From NCBI GenBank assembly GCA_040772505.1, contig JAXGYA010000001.1, positions 934,368 through 998,367 on the forward strand: a stretch of DNA of 64,000 nt, given 5' to 3'. Made by a program: the position numbers and the translations under genes. This stretch comes from Mariniphaga sp040772505. GTDB taxonomy: Bacteria; Bacteroidota; Bacteroidia; Bacteroidales; Prolixibacteraceae. Below, piece by piece: positions 8,285 through 16,412 of this stretch (positions are counted from its first letter, which is position 1; every line of letters starts with the position of its first letter). Under the pieces are notes generated by a model. It saw only the letters and a program-made list of their open reading frames with translations. It did no database searches and was not told the DNA's origin.

Positions 8285-10696
8285 ATGATAAAAAAGCTGA
8301 TTCTATTTATATTTCTGGCTGCTGCCATGCTCAGCGCTTTTCCCCAAAGCAACAACGCCACTCTTAGGGGAGTGGTGCGCGACTCAGAAGGAAAGCCGCT
8401 GGATATGGTAAACATCGGTCTGAAGGACTATCCGCTGGGAACCAGTTCAAACCGCGAGGGGAAATTTCTGCTGCGTATTCCCGCAGGGAAAAGAATTGTT
8501 GTTGCCTTTTCTTCACTTGGATATGCTGCTTATTCCGATACTGTTTATGCCGGCTCTGAGGAAAACGTTTACCGCGAAATAGTTTTGCAGGGAATTGATT
8601 TGAAACTGGCAGAAATTACGGTTACCGAACAGCGCCGCAACACCGGGAATGTTACCCGTCTTGATCCGCGCTTTATTGACATTATACCCGATGCGGCAAC
8701 CGGTGGCGTTGAAGCGCTGATAAAAACACTCCCGGGGGTCTCTTCCAACAATGAGCTGAGTTCACAATATACGGTGCGTGGCGGAAATTTTGATGAGAAT
8801 ATGGTATATGTGAACGACATTGAGATTTACCGTCCGTTTCTCATCCGTGCCGGACAGCAGGAGGGACTGAGTTTCATCAACAGCGACATGGTCTCCACCA
8901 TTGACTTTTCAGCCGGAGGATTCGACGCCCGTTATGGCGACAAAATGTCATCTGTTCTCGATATAAAATATCGAAAACCCAGTGTGTTCCGGGGTTCAGC
9001 ATCGGTTAGCCTGTTGGGGGCGTCCGCACATTTCGAAGATGTGGCTCTGAAAGGAAGACTGGCTCACATTTCAGGGGTTCGATACAAAACCAACAGCTAC
9101 ATGTTGGGCAGCCTTGACGAAAAAGGTGATTATGAACCGAAATTTACTGATTTTCAAACCTATATCACCTACCGGTTTTCAGAAAGTTTTGACCTCTCTT
9201 TTTTGGGAAATGTTGCTCAAAACCAATATCAGTTTGTTCCAAAAACAAGAAAAACAACTTTCGGAACATGGGATACCCCGCTCAACACAACCATCTATTT
9301 TAACGGTCAGGAGATCGATCAGTTCAATACCTACTTAGGCGCCTTGTCGGCAAATTATCATCCCAATCTGAACCTGAACCTTAAGTTTATCCTTTCGGCT
9401 TTCAATACCTCTGAAGAGGAAACCTACGATATTTTGGGGCAATATTATCTCAATCAGTTGGAGCGAAATATGTCGTCGGAAGATTTTGGCGATAGCATAT
9501 TAAATCTTGGAGTGGGAACATTTTTAAATCATGCGCGTAATTATCTGGATGCCAGTGTTTACAGTTTTTCACACAAAGGGGCATACAACTCCGAAAAGCA
9601 TCTGCTCAACTGGGGAATTCAGTTTCAGCACGAGCAGTTTTCAGACAAAATCAACGAATGGATTTACCGCGATTCCACCGGCTACTCTCTGCCGTATTCC
9701 GACAAGGAGGTTCTGCTCTTTTTTACATTAAATGCTCGAAACCAGCTGAGTTCAAACCGAATAACAGGACATTTTCAGGATACGTGGAGCGTGCCTGTTG
9801 GCACGGGAGATTTGTATTTAACTGGCGGAATACGCTTTAATTACTGGGATTTTAATAGTGAATTGCTTGTCAGTCCACGAGTTTCCATAAGCTATTTTCC
9901 GGCATGGCAAAGGAAGATGTCATTCAGCCTTTCAGGCGGAATGTATCATCAATCTCCCTTTTTCAAAGAGCTGAAAAACCGCGACGGCTCCATCAATGAA
10001 AATGCGCGGGCACAACGCTCCTATCAGCTGGTTGCGGGAACGGATTATATTTTCACCGTCTGGAACCGGCCGTTCCGGTTCACCTCTGAAGCGTATTATA
10101 AACACATGAACCGCCTGGTGCCATATAAGGTTGAGAATGTTCAGATTCGCTATTTAGGAGAGCAGGAAGCCGTTGGGTATGCTACTGGAATTGATATGAA
10201 GGTGAACGGGGAATTTGTGAGCGGGGTTCAGTCGTGGGCAAGTATTTCACTGATGAAAACTGAAGAGAATATCCATAACGACGGACATGGTTTCATTCCC
10301 CGTCCTACCGACCAGTGGCTTAATTTCAGCCTGTTTTTTCAGGATTATTTTCCGGGAAATCCATCCTACAAAATGCAGCTTTCAGGTTTTTACGGTGCCC
10401 GCCTGCCCGCCGGTCCACCCAATTCGGAGCGCTATCAGGATGTTTTCAGGATGCCGCCCTACCGGCGGATTGACTTAGGATTCTCAAAAGTAATAATCAG
10501 TGCTTCCAGACCGGTGCAAAACAGTCTCTTCAGGCATATCAACGACATGTGGATCAGCCTGGAGGCATTCAATATACTGAACATCAAAAACACTGTTTCC
10601 TATTTCTGGGTCTCCAGCTCGGGCGGCGACCAGTTTGCAGTTCCTAACTACCTAACCAACATGAAGTTAAATCTAAAGATTTCGGTTAAGTTTTGA
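8285..10696 (+). CDS. TonB-dependent receptor with carboxypeptidase-like N-terminal domain
   Basis: This is an 803-residue outer-membrane transporter. ATG 8285 gives a normal signal peptide (MIKKLILFIFLAAAMLSAFPQ); a GTG two codons earlier is also in frame. Residues ~25-110 are the carboxypeptidase-regulatory-like domain (LRGVVRDSEGKPLDMVNIGLK). The plug follows (VEALIKTLPGVSSNNELSSQ, TVRGGNFDENMVYVNDIEIY), then a 22-strand-type barrel to the terminal LNLKISVKF with final Phe. No SusD partner, lipoprotein or regulator adjoins it, so the ligand (siderophore, vitamin, glycan or peptide) cannot be inferred. Confidence 0.9.
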   Translation: MIKKLILFIFLAAAMLSAFPQSNNATLRGVVRDSEGKPLDMVNIGLKDYPLGTSSNREGKFLLRIPAGKRIVVAFSSLGYAAYSDTVYAGSEENVYREIVLQGIDLKLAEITVTEQRRNTGNVTRLDPRFIDIIPDAATGGVEALIKTLPGVSSNNELSSQYTVRGGNFDENMVYVNDIEIYRPFLIRAGQQEGLSFINSDMVSTIDFSAGGFDARYGDKMSSVLDIKYRKPSVFRGSASVSLLGASAHFEDVALKGRLAHISGVRYKTNSYMLGSLDEKGDYEPKFTDFQTYITYRFSESFDLSFLGNVAQNQYQFVPKTRKTTFGTWDTPLNTTIYFNGQEIDQFNTYLGALSANYHPNLNLNLKFILSAFNTSEEETYDILGQYYLNQLERNMSSEDFGDSILNLGVGTFLNHARNYLDASVYSFSHKGAYNSEKHLLNWGIQFQHEQFSDKINEWIYRDSTGYSLPYSDKEVLLFFTLNARNQLSSNRITGHFQDTWSVPVGTGDLYLTGGIRFNYWDFNSELLVSPRVSISYFPAWQRKMSFSLSGGMYHQSPFFKELKNRDGSINENARAQRSYQLVAGTDYIFTVWNRPFRFTSEAYYKHMNRLVPYKVENVQIRYLGEQEAVGYATGIDMKVNGEFVSGVQSWASISLMKTEENIHNDGHGFIPRPTDQWLNFSLFFQDYFPGNPSYKMQLSGFYGARLPAGPPNSERYQDVFRMPPYRRIDLGFSKVIISASRPVQNSLFRHINDMWISLEAFNILNIKNTVSYFWVSSSGGDQFAVPNYLTNMKLNLKISVKF

Positions 10697-10742
10697 ATGA
10701 ACAACTAAACCGGTCTGTTGCAAATGTGCTACCGGTGCCGGG

Positions 10743-11219
10743 TTAACGTGTTGTCTTTTCCAGTAATCCCCTGGTTGCATCTTCCAACAGATCAAGAACC
10801 AGTTCAAAACCTTCTTCTCCGCCATAGTAAGGGTCGGGAACTTCCTTATAGTTCCACTCTTTGCTGAAGTCGGTCATTTTGTATATTTTTTTCAGATCGT
10901 TTTCGTCTCTTGCCATACTTTTTAAAGAGAGCACATTCTCATCGTCCATGGCAATAATCATATCGAACCGGTCAAAATCACTGTCGGGGTTGAACTGCCG
11001 GGCGATGCTTGTGAGGTTGTAGCCGCGCTTCACCGCATGATTCTGCATACGCTTGTCGGCAGGCCGTCCAACGTGCCAGCCGCCTGTTCCGGCAGAATCA
11101 ATTTCAAAGTTTTTTGCAACTCCTTCTTTTTCGACTATTGCCGTGAAAACAGCTTCTGCGCTTGGCGACCTGCAGATATTTCCCAGACAGACAAATAATA
11201 TTTTTTTCTTGTTTTTCAT
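10743..11219 (-). CDS. Low-molecular-weight protein tyrosine phosphatase
   Basis: This 158-residue cytoplasmic phosphatase carries the P-loop C-x5-R in VCLGNICRSPSAEAVF near the N-terminus and the general-acid Asp in VPDPYYGGEEGF near the C-terminus. The conserved Asn and Ser of the loop are present. Such enzymes dephosphorylate tyrosine kinases of capsule export or other phosphotyrosine proteins, but no kinase or exopolysaccharide gene is near. It is the last gene of a leftward operon, four bases after aroE, and is convergent with the TonB receptor. Confidence 0.93.
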   Translation of the reverse strand: MKNKKKILFVCLGNICRSPSAEAVFTAIVEKEGVAKNFEIDSAGTGGWHVGRPADKRMQNHAVKRGYNLTSIARQFNPDSDFDRFDMIIAMDDENVLSLKSMARDENDLKKIYKMTDFSKEWNYKEVPDPYYGGEEGFELVLDLLEDATRGLLEKTTR

Positions 11220-11223
11220 CTTC

Positions 11224-11967
11224 TTATGAATTCCAGATTTTATATGATTTTAAGGCCTGAAGCTGTAACATTTCGTTGCCGTTTTTTACAGTCGCACCTT
11301 TTTTCAATCCCATTTTCATAAATTTTGTGGTTTCCGGATTGTAAACCAAATCAAATAGCAAATGGTTTTCGGTGATAAGCTCATAAGGAATCTTTGGCGA
11401 AGTGTCCACATCCGGAAATGTGCCAAGCGGTGTGGCATTTACGATAAGCAGCCTTTCAGTCATTATGCGGGAATCAATTTCTTCATACCGGATTTCGTTC
11501 TCTTTCAGCTCTTCGATGGAAGCGGAAATAAAATCAATTCCCAGTTTGGACAGAATATATTTCACCGCTTTTGAAGCGCCGCCGGTTCCCAAAATCAACG
11601 CTTTTGAGTGTTGTGGTTTCAGCAGAGGCTTAAGCGAATTTTCAAACCCGTGCGTGTCCGTATTGAATCCCTTCAAATAAACTTCTGTTTCTGTCCGGCT
11701 GATTTTTATTGTATTTACAGCCCCGACTTCCCGGGCGGCATCTTCCAGTTCATTCAGATAGGGAATTACCTGTTCCTTATATGGAATCGTAACATTTAAG
11801 CCAATCAGATTTGGATTTTCAGTGATTATTTTAGGGAATTTTGAGATATTGTCTATTTCAAAGTTTTCATAGGCGGCATCCACTTTTTCTCTTTCAAATT
11901 TTTCGGTGAAAAACCGTTTTGAAAAGGAGTGCGCAAGCGGATATCCAAGTATTCCGTATTTCTTCAT
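11224..11967 (-). CDS. aroE: Shikimate dehydrogenase AroE
   Basis: AroE reduces 3-dehydroshikimate with NADPH in aromatic amino acid synthesis. ATG 11967 gives 247 aa starting MKKYGILGYPLAHSFSKRFF, where the two serines of the substrate site are visible; the longer frame from 12048 adds non-homologous residues. Other motifs are NVTIPYKEQV with the catalytic Lys, GAVNTI, FNTDTHGF with the catalytic Asp, the dinucleotide loop LGTGGASKAV, VNATPLGTFPD and NGNEMLQLQA. The start overlaps the stop of the DUF368 gene by four bases, so they are translationally coupled. Confidence 0.96.
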   Translation of the reverse strand: MKKYGILGYPLAHSFSKRFFTEKFEREKVDAAYENFEIDNISKFPKIITENPNLIGLNVTIPYKEQVIPYLNELEDAAREVGAVNTIKISRTETEVYLKGFNTDTHGFENSLKPLLKPQHSKALILGTGGASKAVKYILSKLGIDFISASIEELKENEIRYEEIDSRIMTERLLIVNATPLGTFPDVDTSPKIPYELITENHLLFDLVYNPETTKFMKMGLKKGATVKNGNEMLQLQALKSYKIWNS

Positions 11968-12896
11968 TTTCTCTTTTTTGTTAAACTTTCTATTGCAAAG
12001 ATAAGCCCAAAACCGACGATTGCCAAAAGCAGTGCGCCGGTAAGCCACGCCTGATTGCCGGTTAAATTCTCGTAGGTTGCGGGCAAAATGTTTCTTTCGG
12101 TCAGTGGTCGCACCACATTGTGACGGTCAATGAAAGTTTCGGTAACCTCTTTCCATGGCCAAACTTTGTTGAGCGAACCAATCATAAAGCCTGTGAGTGT
12201 GGCAATTGTGAGGTTATGATAGTTTTTGATCAGCCACGAAAGCAGGTTGGAAAAGGCGATGATGCCAATGAGTGCACCGGCGATAAAAACCAGTAGAACC
12301 GGTATGTTCAGATCACTCACTGCGCCAAGTATGAATTTATACATACCTAACAAAACAAGTATGAAACTGCCTGAAATACCGGGTAAAATCATGGCGCAAA
12401 TGGCAATGGAGCCGGAAATAAAAATAAAAAACCAGGTAATATTTGCTTCGGCAGGAGAAATAGCGGTAATAAAATAGGCAACAACAACTCCTGCAATTCC
12501 TGCAATTATGGTTCCCGCTTTCCATTTTTTTATGCTTCCGCCCACATAAATTGCCGAAGCGAGGATAAGTCCGAAAAAGAACGACCAGACCAGAATGGGG
12601 TAGTGGTGGAGCAGGTACTCAAGTCCCTTTGCCAGTGAGAAAATACTTATTCCGATACCCAATACTACTGCAAGCAAGAAATTGCCGTTTATTGCTTTCC
12701 AGAATGCAGCAAACTTTCCGGAGAAAAAAAGTTTTAAGGCATTCAGATTGATTGATTTAATGGAGTTTACCAGCTCTTCGTAAATTCCTGCTATGAAAGC
12801 GATGGTTCCTCCCGAAACTCCGGGAACCACGTCTGCCGCTCCCATTCCCATTCCTTTGAGAGTCAAAAGCAGGTAGCTTTTTGTTTTTCTACTCAT
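11964..12896 (-). CDS. popT: DUF368 undecaprenyl-phosphate transporter (PopT family)
   Basis: This 310-residue polytopic membrane protein belongs to DUF368. Members of this family have been shown to recycle the C55 lipid carrier undecaprenyl phosphate across the inner membrane. Two pseudo-symmetrical re-entrant motifs are visible: GAADVVPGVSGGTIAFIAGIY near the N-terminus and MILPGISGSFILVLLGMY in the middle. About nine hydrophobic helices span the rest, and a basic tail (ESLTKKRK) ends it. It overlaps aroE by four bases and heads the operon with aroE and the LMW phosphatase. The assignment to C55-P flipping rests on family knowledge. Confidence 0.85.
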   Translation of the reverse strand: MSRKTKSYLLLTLKGMGMGAADVVPGVSGGTIAFIAGIYEELVNSIKSINLNALKLFFSGKFAAFWKAINGNFLLAVVLGIGISIFSLAKGLEYLLHHYPILVWSFFFGLILASAIYVGGSIKKWKAGTIIAGIAGVVVAYFITAISPAEANITWFFIFISGSIAICAMILPGISGSFILVLLGMYKFILGAVSDLNIPVLLVFIAGALIGIIAFSNLLSWLIKNYHNLTIATLTGFMIGSLNKVWPWKEVTETFIDRHNVVRPLTERNILPATYENLTGNQAWLTGALLLAIVGFGLIFAIESLTKKRK

Positions 12897-12992
12897 TTAA
12901 TCTTTATTCAGGTTTTATTGTGCTTTTTTTTATTCTTTGGATATTCGCTATTGAGCATATTTGGAATTCATCTAATCAATAACCCAAAAAAT

Positions 12993-14792
12993 TTATTCCC
13001 GGTGGGTATAAAATCTTTCCAGAATGGAAAGGTCATTTACCTCTTTTGATAGTGATTCTATGGTGTTTTTCGGAACATTATTCACGTCAAGTACAATTAG
13101 CCCGTCAAGGCAGTTGTTGAATTTTGGATCAACATTAAAAGCGATGATTTCTGCGTTCAGTTTTATGTATTTTTTCAAAAGTACCGGCAGTCCCGAATTC
13201 AGTTCATCTGTTTCCCCAATAGCCCGGTCTAACCGGTTGATGTCGCGCTCCATGTTTTCCATGAGAATATTCATTTCGGGGTTATCGCTCCTGAATTTGT
13301 AGCTGTTGCGCGGTCTGACAAACTGTGCCATTTTCCAGTTCAGATGATTTTGCATGATGAACCGGATAATCAGGTCTTTGGATATTTTTGAGTAATTATT
13401 GCTGATGCTCACCGGGCCAATCAGGTACCGGTATTCCGGATTCTTCAGCAGAAAATAGAGAATTCCCTTCCAGAGGAGGAAAAGCGGCATCGGTCTGCGC
13501 TGGTATTCTTTGATTACAAACGAGCGCCCCAACTCAAGACTTTCGCTCAGAACCGGCTTAAAGTCATCGTAAATCCGGAAAAGCGAATGGAGGTAAAAAC
13601 CGCGTTTACCATACTGTTCCAGAATGTCTTTTCCTTTGCCAATCCGGTATGCACCAACAATATTTTCCTTTTCAATATCCCAGATAAACATCTGATAGTA
13701 ATAGAGATCAAACTCATCAATATCGATGCTGCGGTTTGTCCCTTCGCCCACCTCGCGGAATGTGATTTCGCGTAATCGCCCGATTTCGGTGAGAATATTC
13801 GGGATTATATTTGACGGAGCACAAAAGGCAGTGTAATTTTTTAATGAAAAGAGCGTATAGTGCGTTTTAATACTTTGTATTTCCTCAAGAATTTTTTCCT
13901 TCGGAACGGGATCAATGATGGGCTCTACCTTCGATGAGGGTTTAAGCGTATAGTTAAAGAATCGTTTCACCTCAATCGGCGATTCCATACTGTAGGTTTT
14001 TGCCCTCAGAAAACGTCCAAACTGATACACATCCGTGAATTTATCCTGCTCCTCAACTTTAAGGAGCGTTCCAATGCGCAGTTTAATGGTTTTGTGTTTT
14101 TTGCTGAGCAATTCGGAGGGCAGCCTGACCTGTCGCAGCGAGGGATGAATTTTTGCAAAAAAGTGAAACAGTCTGCTGTTTGTTCCCTGAAAATGAGCCG
14201 GTATCACCGGAACTCCTGCCATCTTCACAAACTTCACCATCGGGAACTGCCACACCTGATCGGTGATGGTGTCAAAAGTTCCGTAGGTGCTTAAATCCCC
14301 TGCCGGGAAAAGGCACAGAACGCCACCCTTCTGCAGATGATCAACAGCTTCCCTTACCCCTTTGCTGCTTTTCTCGTCAACACCAAGATCTTTGGAGTTG
14401 AATGGATTGTCGCTGATGAAATATTCTGAAACCGGTTCAACTTTTTTAAGCAGAAAGTTTCCGATAATTTTCACATCAGACCTCACCATCGAAAGGTATT
14501 TAATGAGCAATAATCCATCGAACCCGCCAAAAGGGTGGTTTGCAACTACAATCAGTGGTCCCTCGGCAGGAATCCGCTTCAACTCATTTTCATCAAATTC
14601 GATTTTGAATTCAAGAATACGGATAATTTCATCAATAAACTCAATGCCGTGTTTGGAGGCAATTTGCTCATACATTTTGTTCAGCTTATTGAATCTGAGA
14701 ATGTACATTAAGAACTTGGCAAAATATTCACCTCCCAAAAACGAGAGCACGGGAGGCGCTTTAAATATGTCATTCAGTTTTAATAGTTCCAT
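12993..14792 (-). CDS. olsF: Fused O-/N-acyltransferase, OlsF-like aminolipid synthase
   Basis: This 599-residue protein (ATG 14792) joins two acyltransferase domains. The N-terminal ~300 residues are a PlsC-type O-acyltransferase with the catalytic HX4D motif NHPFGGFD at about residues 86-92 and the substrate loop LFPAGDLS. The C-terminal half (about 330-580) resembles the OlsB/hemolysin-type N-acyltransferase (GAYRIGKGKDILEQYG, YLHSLF, ESLELGRSFV). The same order is found in OlsF of Flavobacterium and Serratia, which makes ornithine lipids; glycine lipids are the Bacteroides alternative. The frame extends upstream to 14888, but those residues lack homology. Amino acid specificity cannot be read from the sequence. 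Confidence 0.8.
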   Translation of the reverse strand: MELLKLNDIFKAPPVLSFLGGEYFAKFLMYILRFNKLNKMYEQIASKHGIEFIDEIIRILEFKIEFDENELKRIPAEGPLIVVANHPFGGFDGLLLIKYLSMVRSDVKIIGNFLLKKVEPVSEYFISDNPFNSKDLGVDEKSSKGVREAVDHLQKGGVLCLFPAGDLSTYGTFDTITDQVWQFPMVKFVKMAGVPVIPAHFQGTNSRLFHFFAKIHPSLRQVRLPSELLSKKHKTIKLRIGTLLKVEEQDKFTDVYQFGRFLRAKTYSMESPIEVKRFFNYTLKPSSKVEPIIDPVPKEKILEEIQSIKTHYTLFSLKNYTAFCAPSNIIPNILTEIGRLREITFREVGEGTNRSIDIDEFDLYYYQMFIWDIEKENIVGAYRIGKGKDILEQYGKRGFYLHSLFRIYDDFKPVLSESLELGRSFVIKEYQRRPMPLFLLWKGILYFLLKNPEYRYLIGPVSISNNYSKISKDLIIRFIMQNHLNWKMAQFVRPRNSYKFRSDNPEMNILMENMERDINRLDRAIGETDELNSGLPVLLKKYIKLNAEIIAFNVDPKFNNCLDGLIVLDVNNVPKNTIESLSKEVNDLSILERFYTHRE

Positions 14793-14896
14793 TTTTAATT
14801 TTAAAAAATCTTCACAGAAAACATCTAAAGATAGAGCAAAATAAGAAGTTTTTTGTGAATTCAGAAAATTTATTGTTAAACTTGACATGAATAATC

Positions 14897-15043
14897 ATGG
14901 AACCTACAGTTGAAAATATCACAAATTGGCTTCCCACTTCAAAAAAGGAGATGAAAAATATGGGGTGGGAGCAACCCGATGTCATTTTGTTTTCGGGAGA
15001 TGCTTACGTTGACCATCCCTCTTTTGGTTCGCTTGACAGCTAA
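14897..15043 (+). pseudogene. N-terminal remnant of a YgiQ-family radical SAM protein
   Basis: An ATG at 14897 opens 48 codons that match the conserved start of YgiQ-type (UPF0313) proteins: WLPTSKKEMKNMGWEQPDVI, then LFSGDAYVDHPSFG. The intact family exceeds 550 residues, with the CxxxCxxC cluster site further on; here the frame leaves homology after PSFG and stops at TAA 15041. Only about 8% of the gene remains. The remnant is directly followed by a fragment of another radical SAM gene on the opposite strand. It is likely untranslated or useless. Confidence 0.75.
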
Positions 15044-15194
15044 TACCGACCGGGCGGGTGGGAATAACCAGCCCTTCGATTTTTGGATGTTTGAGCGCCT
15101 CTTCATAGAGCGGGATTAAATTCTCCAGCGGTACTCAGGTGTTGGTGTATGCCTGAAAATAGGCAAGGAACCGCTTTGATTTATAAAGCACTTG
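15033..15194 (-). pseudogene. Internal fragment of a TIGR01212 (YhcC-like) radical SAM gene
   Basis: On the minus strand about 50 codons match the middle of YhcC-like radical SAM proteins: QVLYKSKRFLAYFQAYTNT, an in-frame TGA where the family has an aromatic residue, then PLENLIPLYEEALKHPKIEG and LVIPTRPVGI, against the family pattern GTRPDC. Both flanks are unrelated sequence: the left side abuts the YgiQ remnant at about 15033 and the right side ends near 15194. The internal stop, altered TRP motif and missing ends show a dead fragment. Confidence 0.72.
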
Positions 15195-15368
15195 AGTTTC
15201 GGAATTAGAATAATAAATATTGTTGTTTGTGTTTATTTCGCCAAAGTAGTATGAGATTAAAAAATTCTCTCTGCTTATCCTATGTTTGTCCTTTCGCTCT
15301 ACTCTACTGGTGAGTTTTCTTGAACCACATAGGCACATTAGGGCACATAGGTTTAGCCACGACTACAC

Positions 15369-15408
15369 AAATTTACGAATTCACAAATTCACAAACTTAC
15401 AAATTCAC
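15369..15408. repeat. Octamer tandem repeat, five units
   Basis: Five consecutive 8-bp units read aaatttac, gaattcac, aaattcac, aaacttac and aaattcac. The preceding gactacac (15361-15368) may be a decayed sixth copy. The array is non-coding. Similar AAATTCAC-type arrays are common between Bacteroidota genes and have no established role. Confidence 0.8.
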
Positions 15409-15513
15409 TATTCCCAAAAAATATTTGTTGAAAATAGCCCATTTTACCGTTTGTCCGCTAAACAATCGTTATTTAATGTCAAAAAAGCATAAGTTTTCTG
15501 TTTTTCGTTTTTT

Positions 15514-15521
15514 TAGTTTTG
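15514..15521 (+). promoter_or_regulatory. Promoter -7 box for the sugar-catabolic cluster
   Basis: TAGTTTTG matches TAnnTTTG, 56 nt before the aldolase ATG at 15578. The -33 position has only a T-rich run without a clear TTTG, so the site is moderate. Confidence 0.4.
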
Positions 15522-15577
15522 CAGTTGTGCCTTCAATTAGGAAGGATAGAGTTATTAATTGCTTTTACTAAAATATT

Positions 15578-16390
15578 ATGTCTGAAAATTTGCTTCAAAA
15601 ACTGAAAAGCGGAAAAAATGTATATGGAACCTGTATCGCTTCAACCTCTCCGGTGTGGTCGAAGGCAGTTGCCGGTTTAGCCCTTGACTTTGTATTTATT
15701 GATACAGAGCACATTCCCATTGACCGGAATGAACTGACTTTTATGTGTCAGGTTTATAATGCTTTAGGCTTGAATCCGATAGTTCGGATTCCGAGCCCCG
15801 ACCCCTACCTTGCCTGTATGGTCAGAGACGCGGGTGCTGTAGGGGTTTTGGCGCCTTATATTGAAACCGTTGCACAAATCCGGGAGATAGTTGGTGCCAC
15901 CAAGTACCGTCCGCTCAAAGGTGAGCGGCTCCGGTGTATTCTTTCCGGTGAAGAGCCGCCCGAACCGGAACTTCAGGCTTACCTGAATAACTTCAACGCC
16001 GGCAGTATGTGCCTGGTGAATATCGAAAGCGTGGCAGCTATCGAAAATCTCGATTTGTTGCTCTCTGTTCCCGGACTGGATGCTGTGATCATCGGACCTC
16101 ACGACCTGTCAGTCAGCTTAGGGCTTCCGGAGCAGTATGAACATCCGGAATATCAAAAAACTGTTACAGAAATCATCAGAAAATCCCGGGCAAAGGGTAT
16201 TCATGCAGGAATTCATTTTCCGTCTGACCCCAACCGGCAGATTAGGTACATGAAAGAAGGGGCAAATATTGTGCTCCACAGCACCGATGTGGTTCTGTTC
16301 AGCCAGAAACTCAGGGAAGACATGGCACGGATTAAAGATGCCGCCGGAGAACTGTCCGTAAGTGCGGAGGGAGAAGACCTGGTTATTTAA
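15578..16390 (+). CDS. HpcH/HpaI-family class II aldolase
   Basis: This 270-residue TIM-barrel aldolase of the HpcH/HpaI family cleaves 2-keto-3-deoxy acids such as 2-dehydro-3-deoxyglucarate to pyruvate or tartronate semialdehyde plus an aldehyde, using a divalent metal. Visible motifs are FVFIDTEHIPID, PIVRIPSPDP, GAVGVLAPYIE, the metal-binding Glu in CLVNIESVAAIENLD and AVIIGPHDLSVSLG. It is first in a rightward cluster with two glycoside-hydrolase-like proteins, so it probably finishes catabolism of an acidic sugar. No transporter or kinase accompanies it. Exact substrate is unknown. Confidence 0.88.
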   Translation: MSENLLQKLKSGKNVYGTCIASTSPVWSKAVAGLALDFVFIDTEHIPIDRNELTFMCQVYNALGLNPIVRIPSPDPYLACMVRDAGAVGVLAPYIETVAQIREIVGATKYRPLKGERLRCILSGEEPPEPELQAYLNNFNAGSMCLVNIESVAAIENLDLLLSVPGLDAVIIGPHDLSVSLGLPEQYEHPEYQKTVTEIIRKSRAKGIHAGIHFPSDPNRQIRYMKEGANIVLHSTDVVLFSQKLREDMARIKDAAGELSVSAEGEDLVI

Positions 16391-16412
16391 ATTTCTCTTA
16401 AACATTGAAAAA

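Larger units (their letters stand above)
15195..15577. other. Non-coding stretch between the pseudogene scar and the sugar cluster
   Basis: No credible gene is present in these ~380 bases; short open frames lack homology or signal-like ends. The stretch holds an imperfect repeat with CACATAGG-type units (about 15326-15351), an octamer tandem array (15369-15408) and a promoter-like site just before the aldolase gene. AT-rich composition and low-complexity runs fit eroded sequence. Confidence 0.6.

Noticed and set aside
14897..15194. Scar as an insertion-sequence remnant
   Set aside because: No inverted repeats, target duplication or transposase similarity; both fragments read as radical SAM proteins.
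15326..15408. CRISPR-like array
   Set aside because: Units are 8-10 bp, imperfect and directly adjacent with no spacers, and no cas gene is near.
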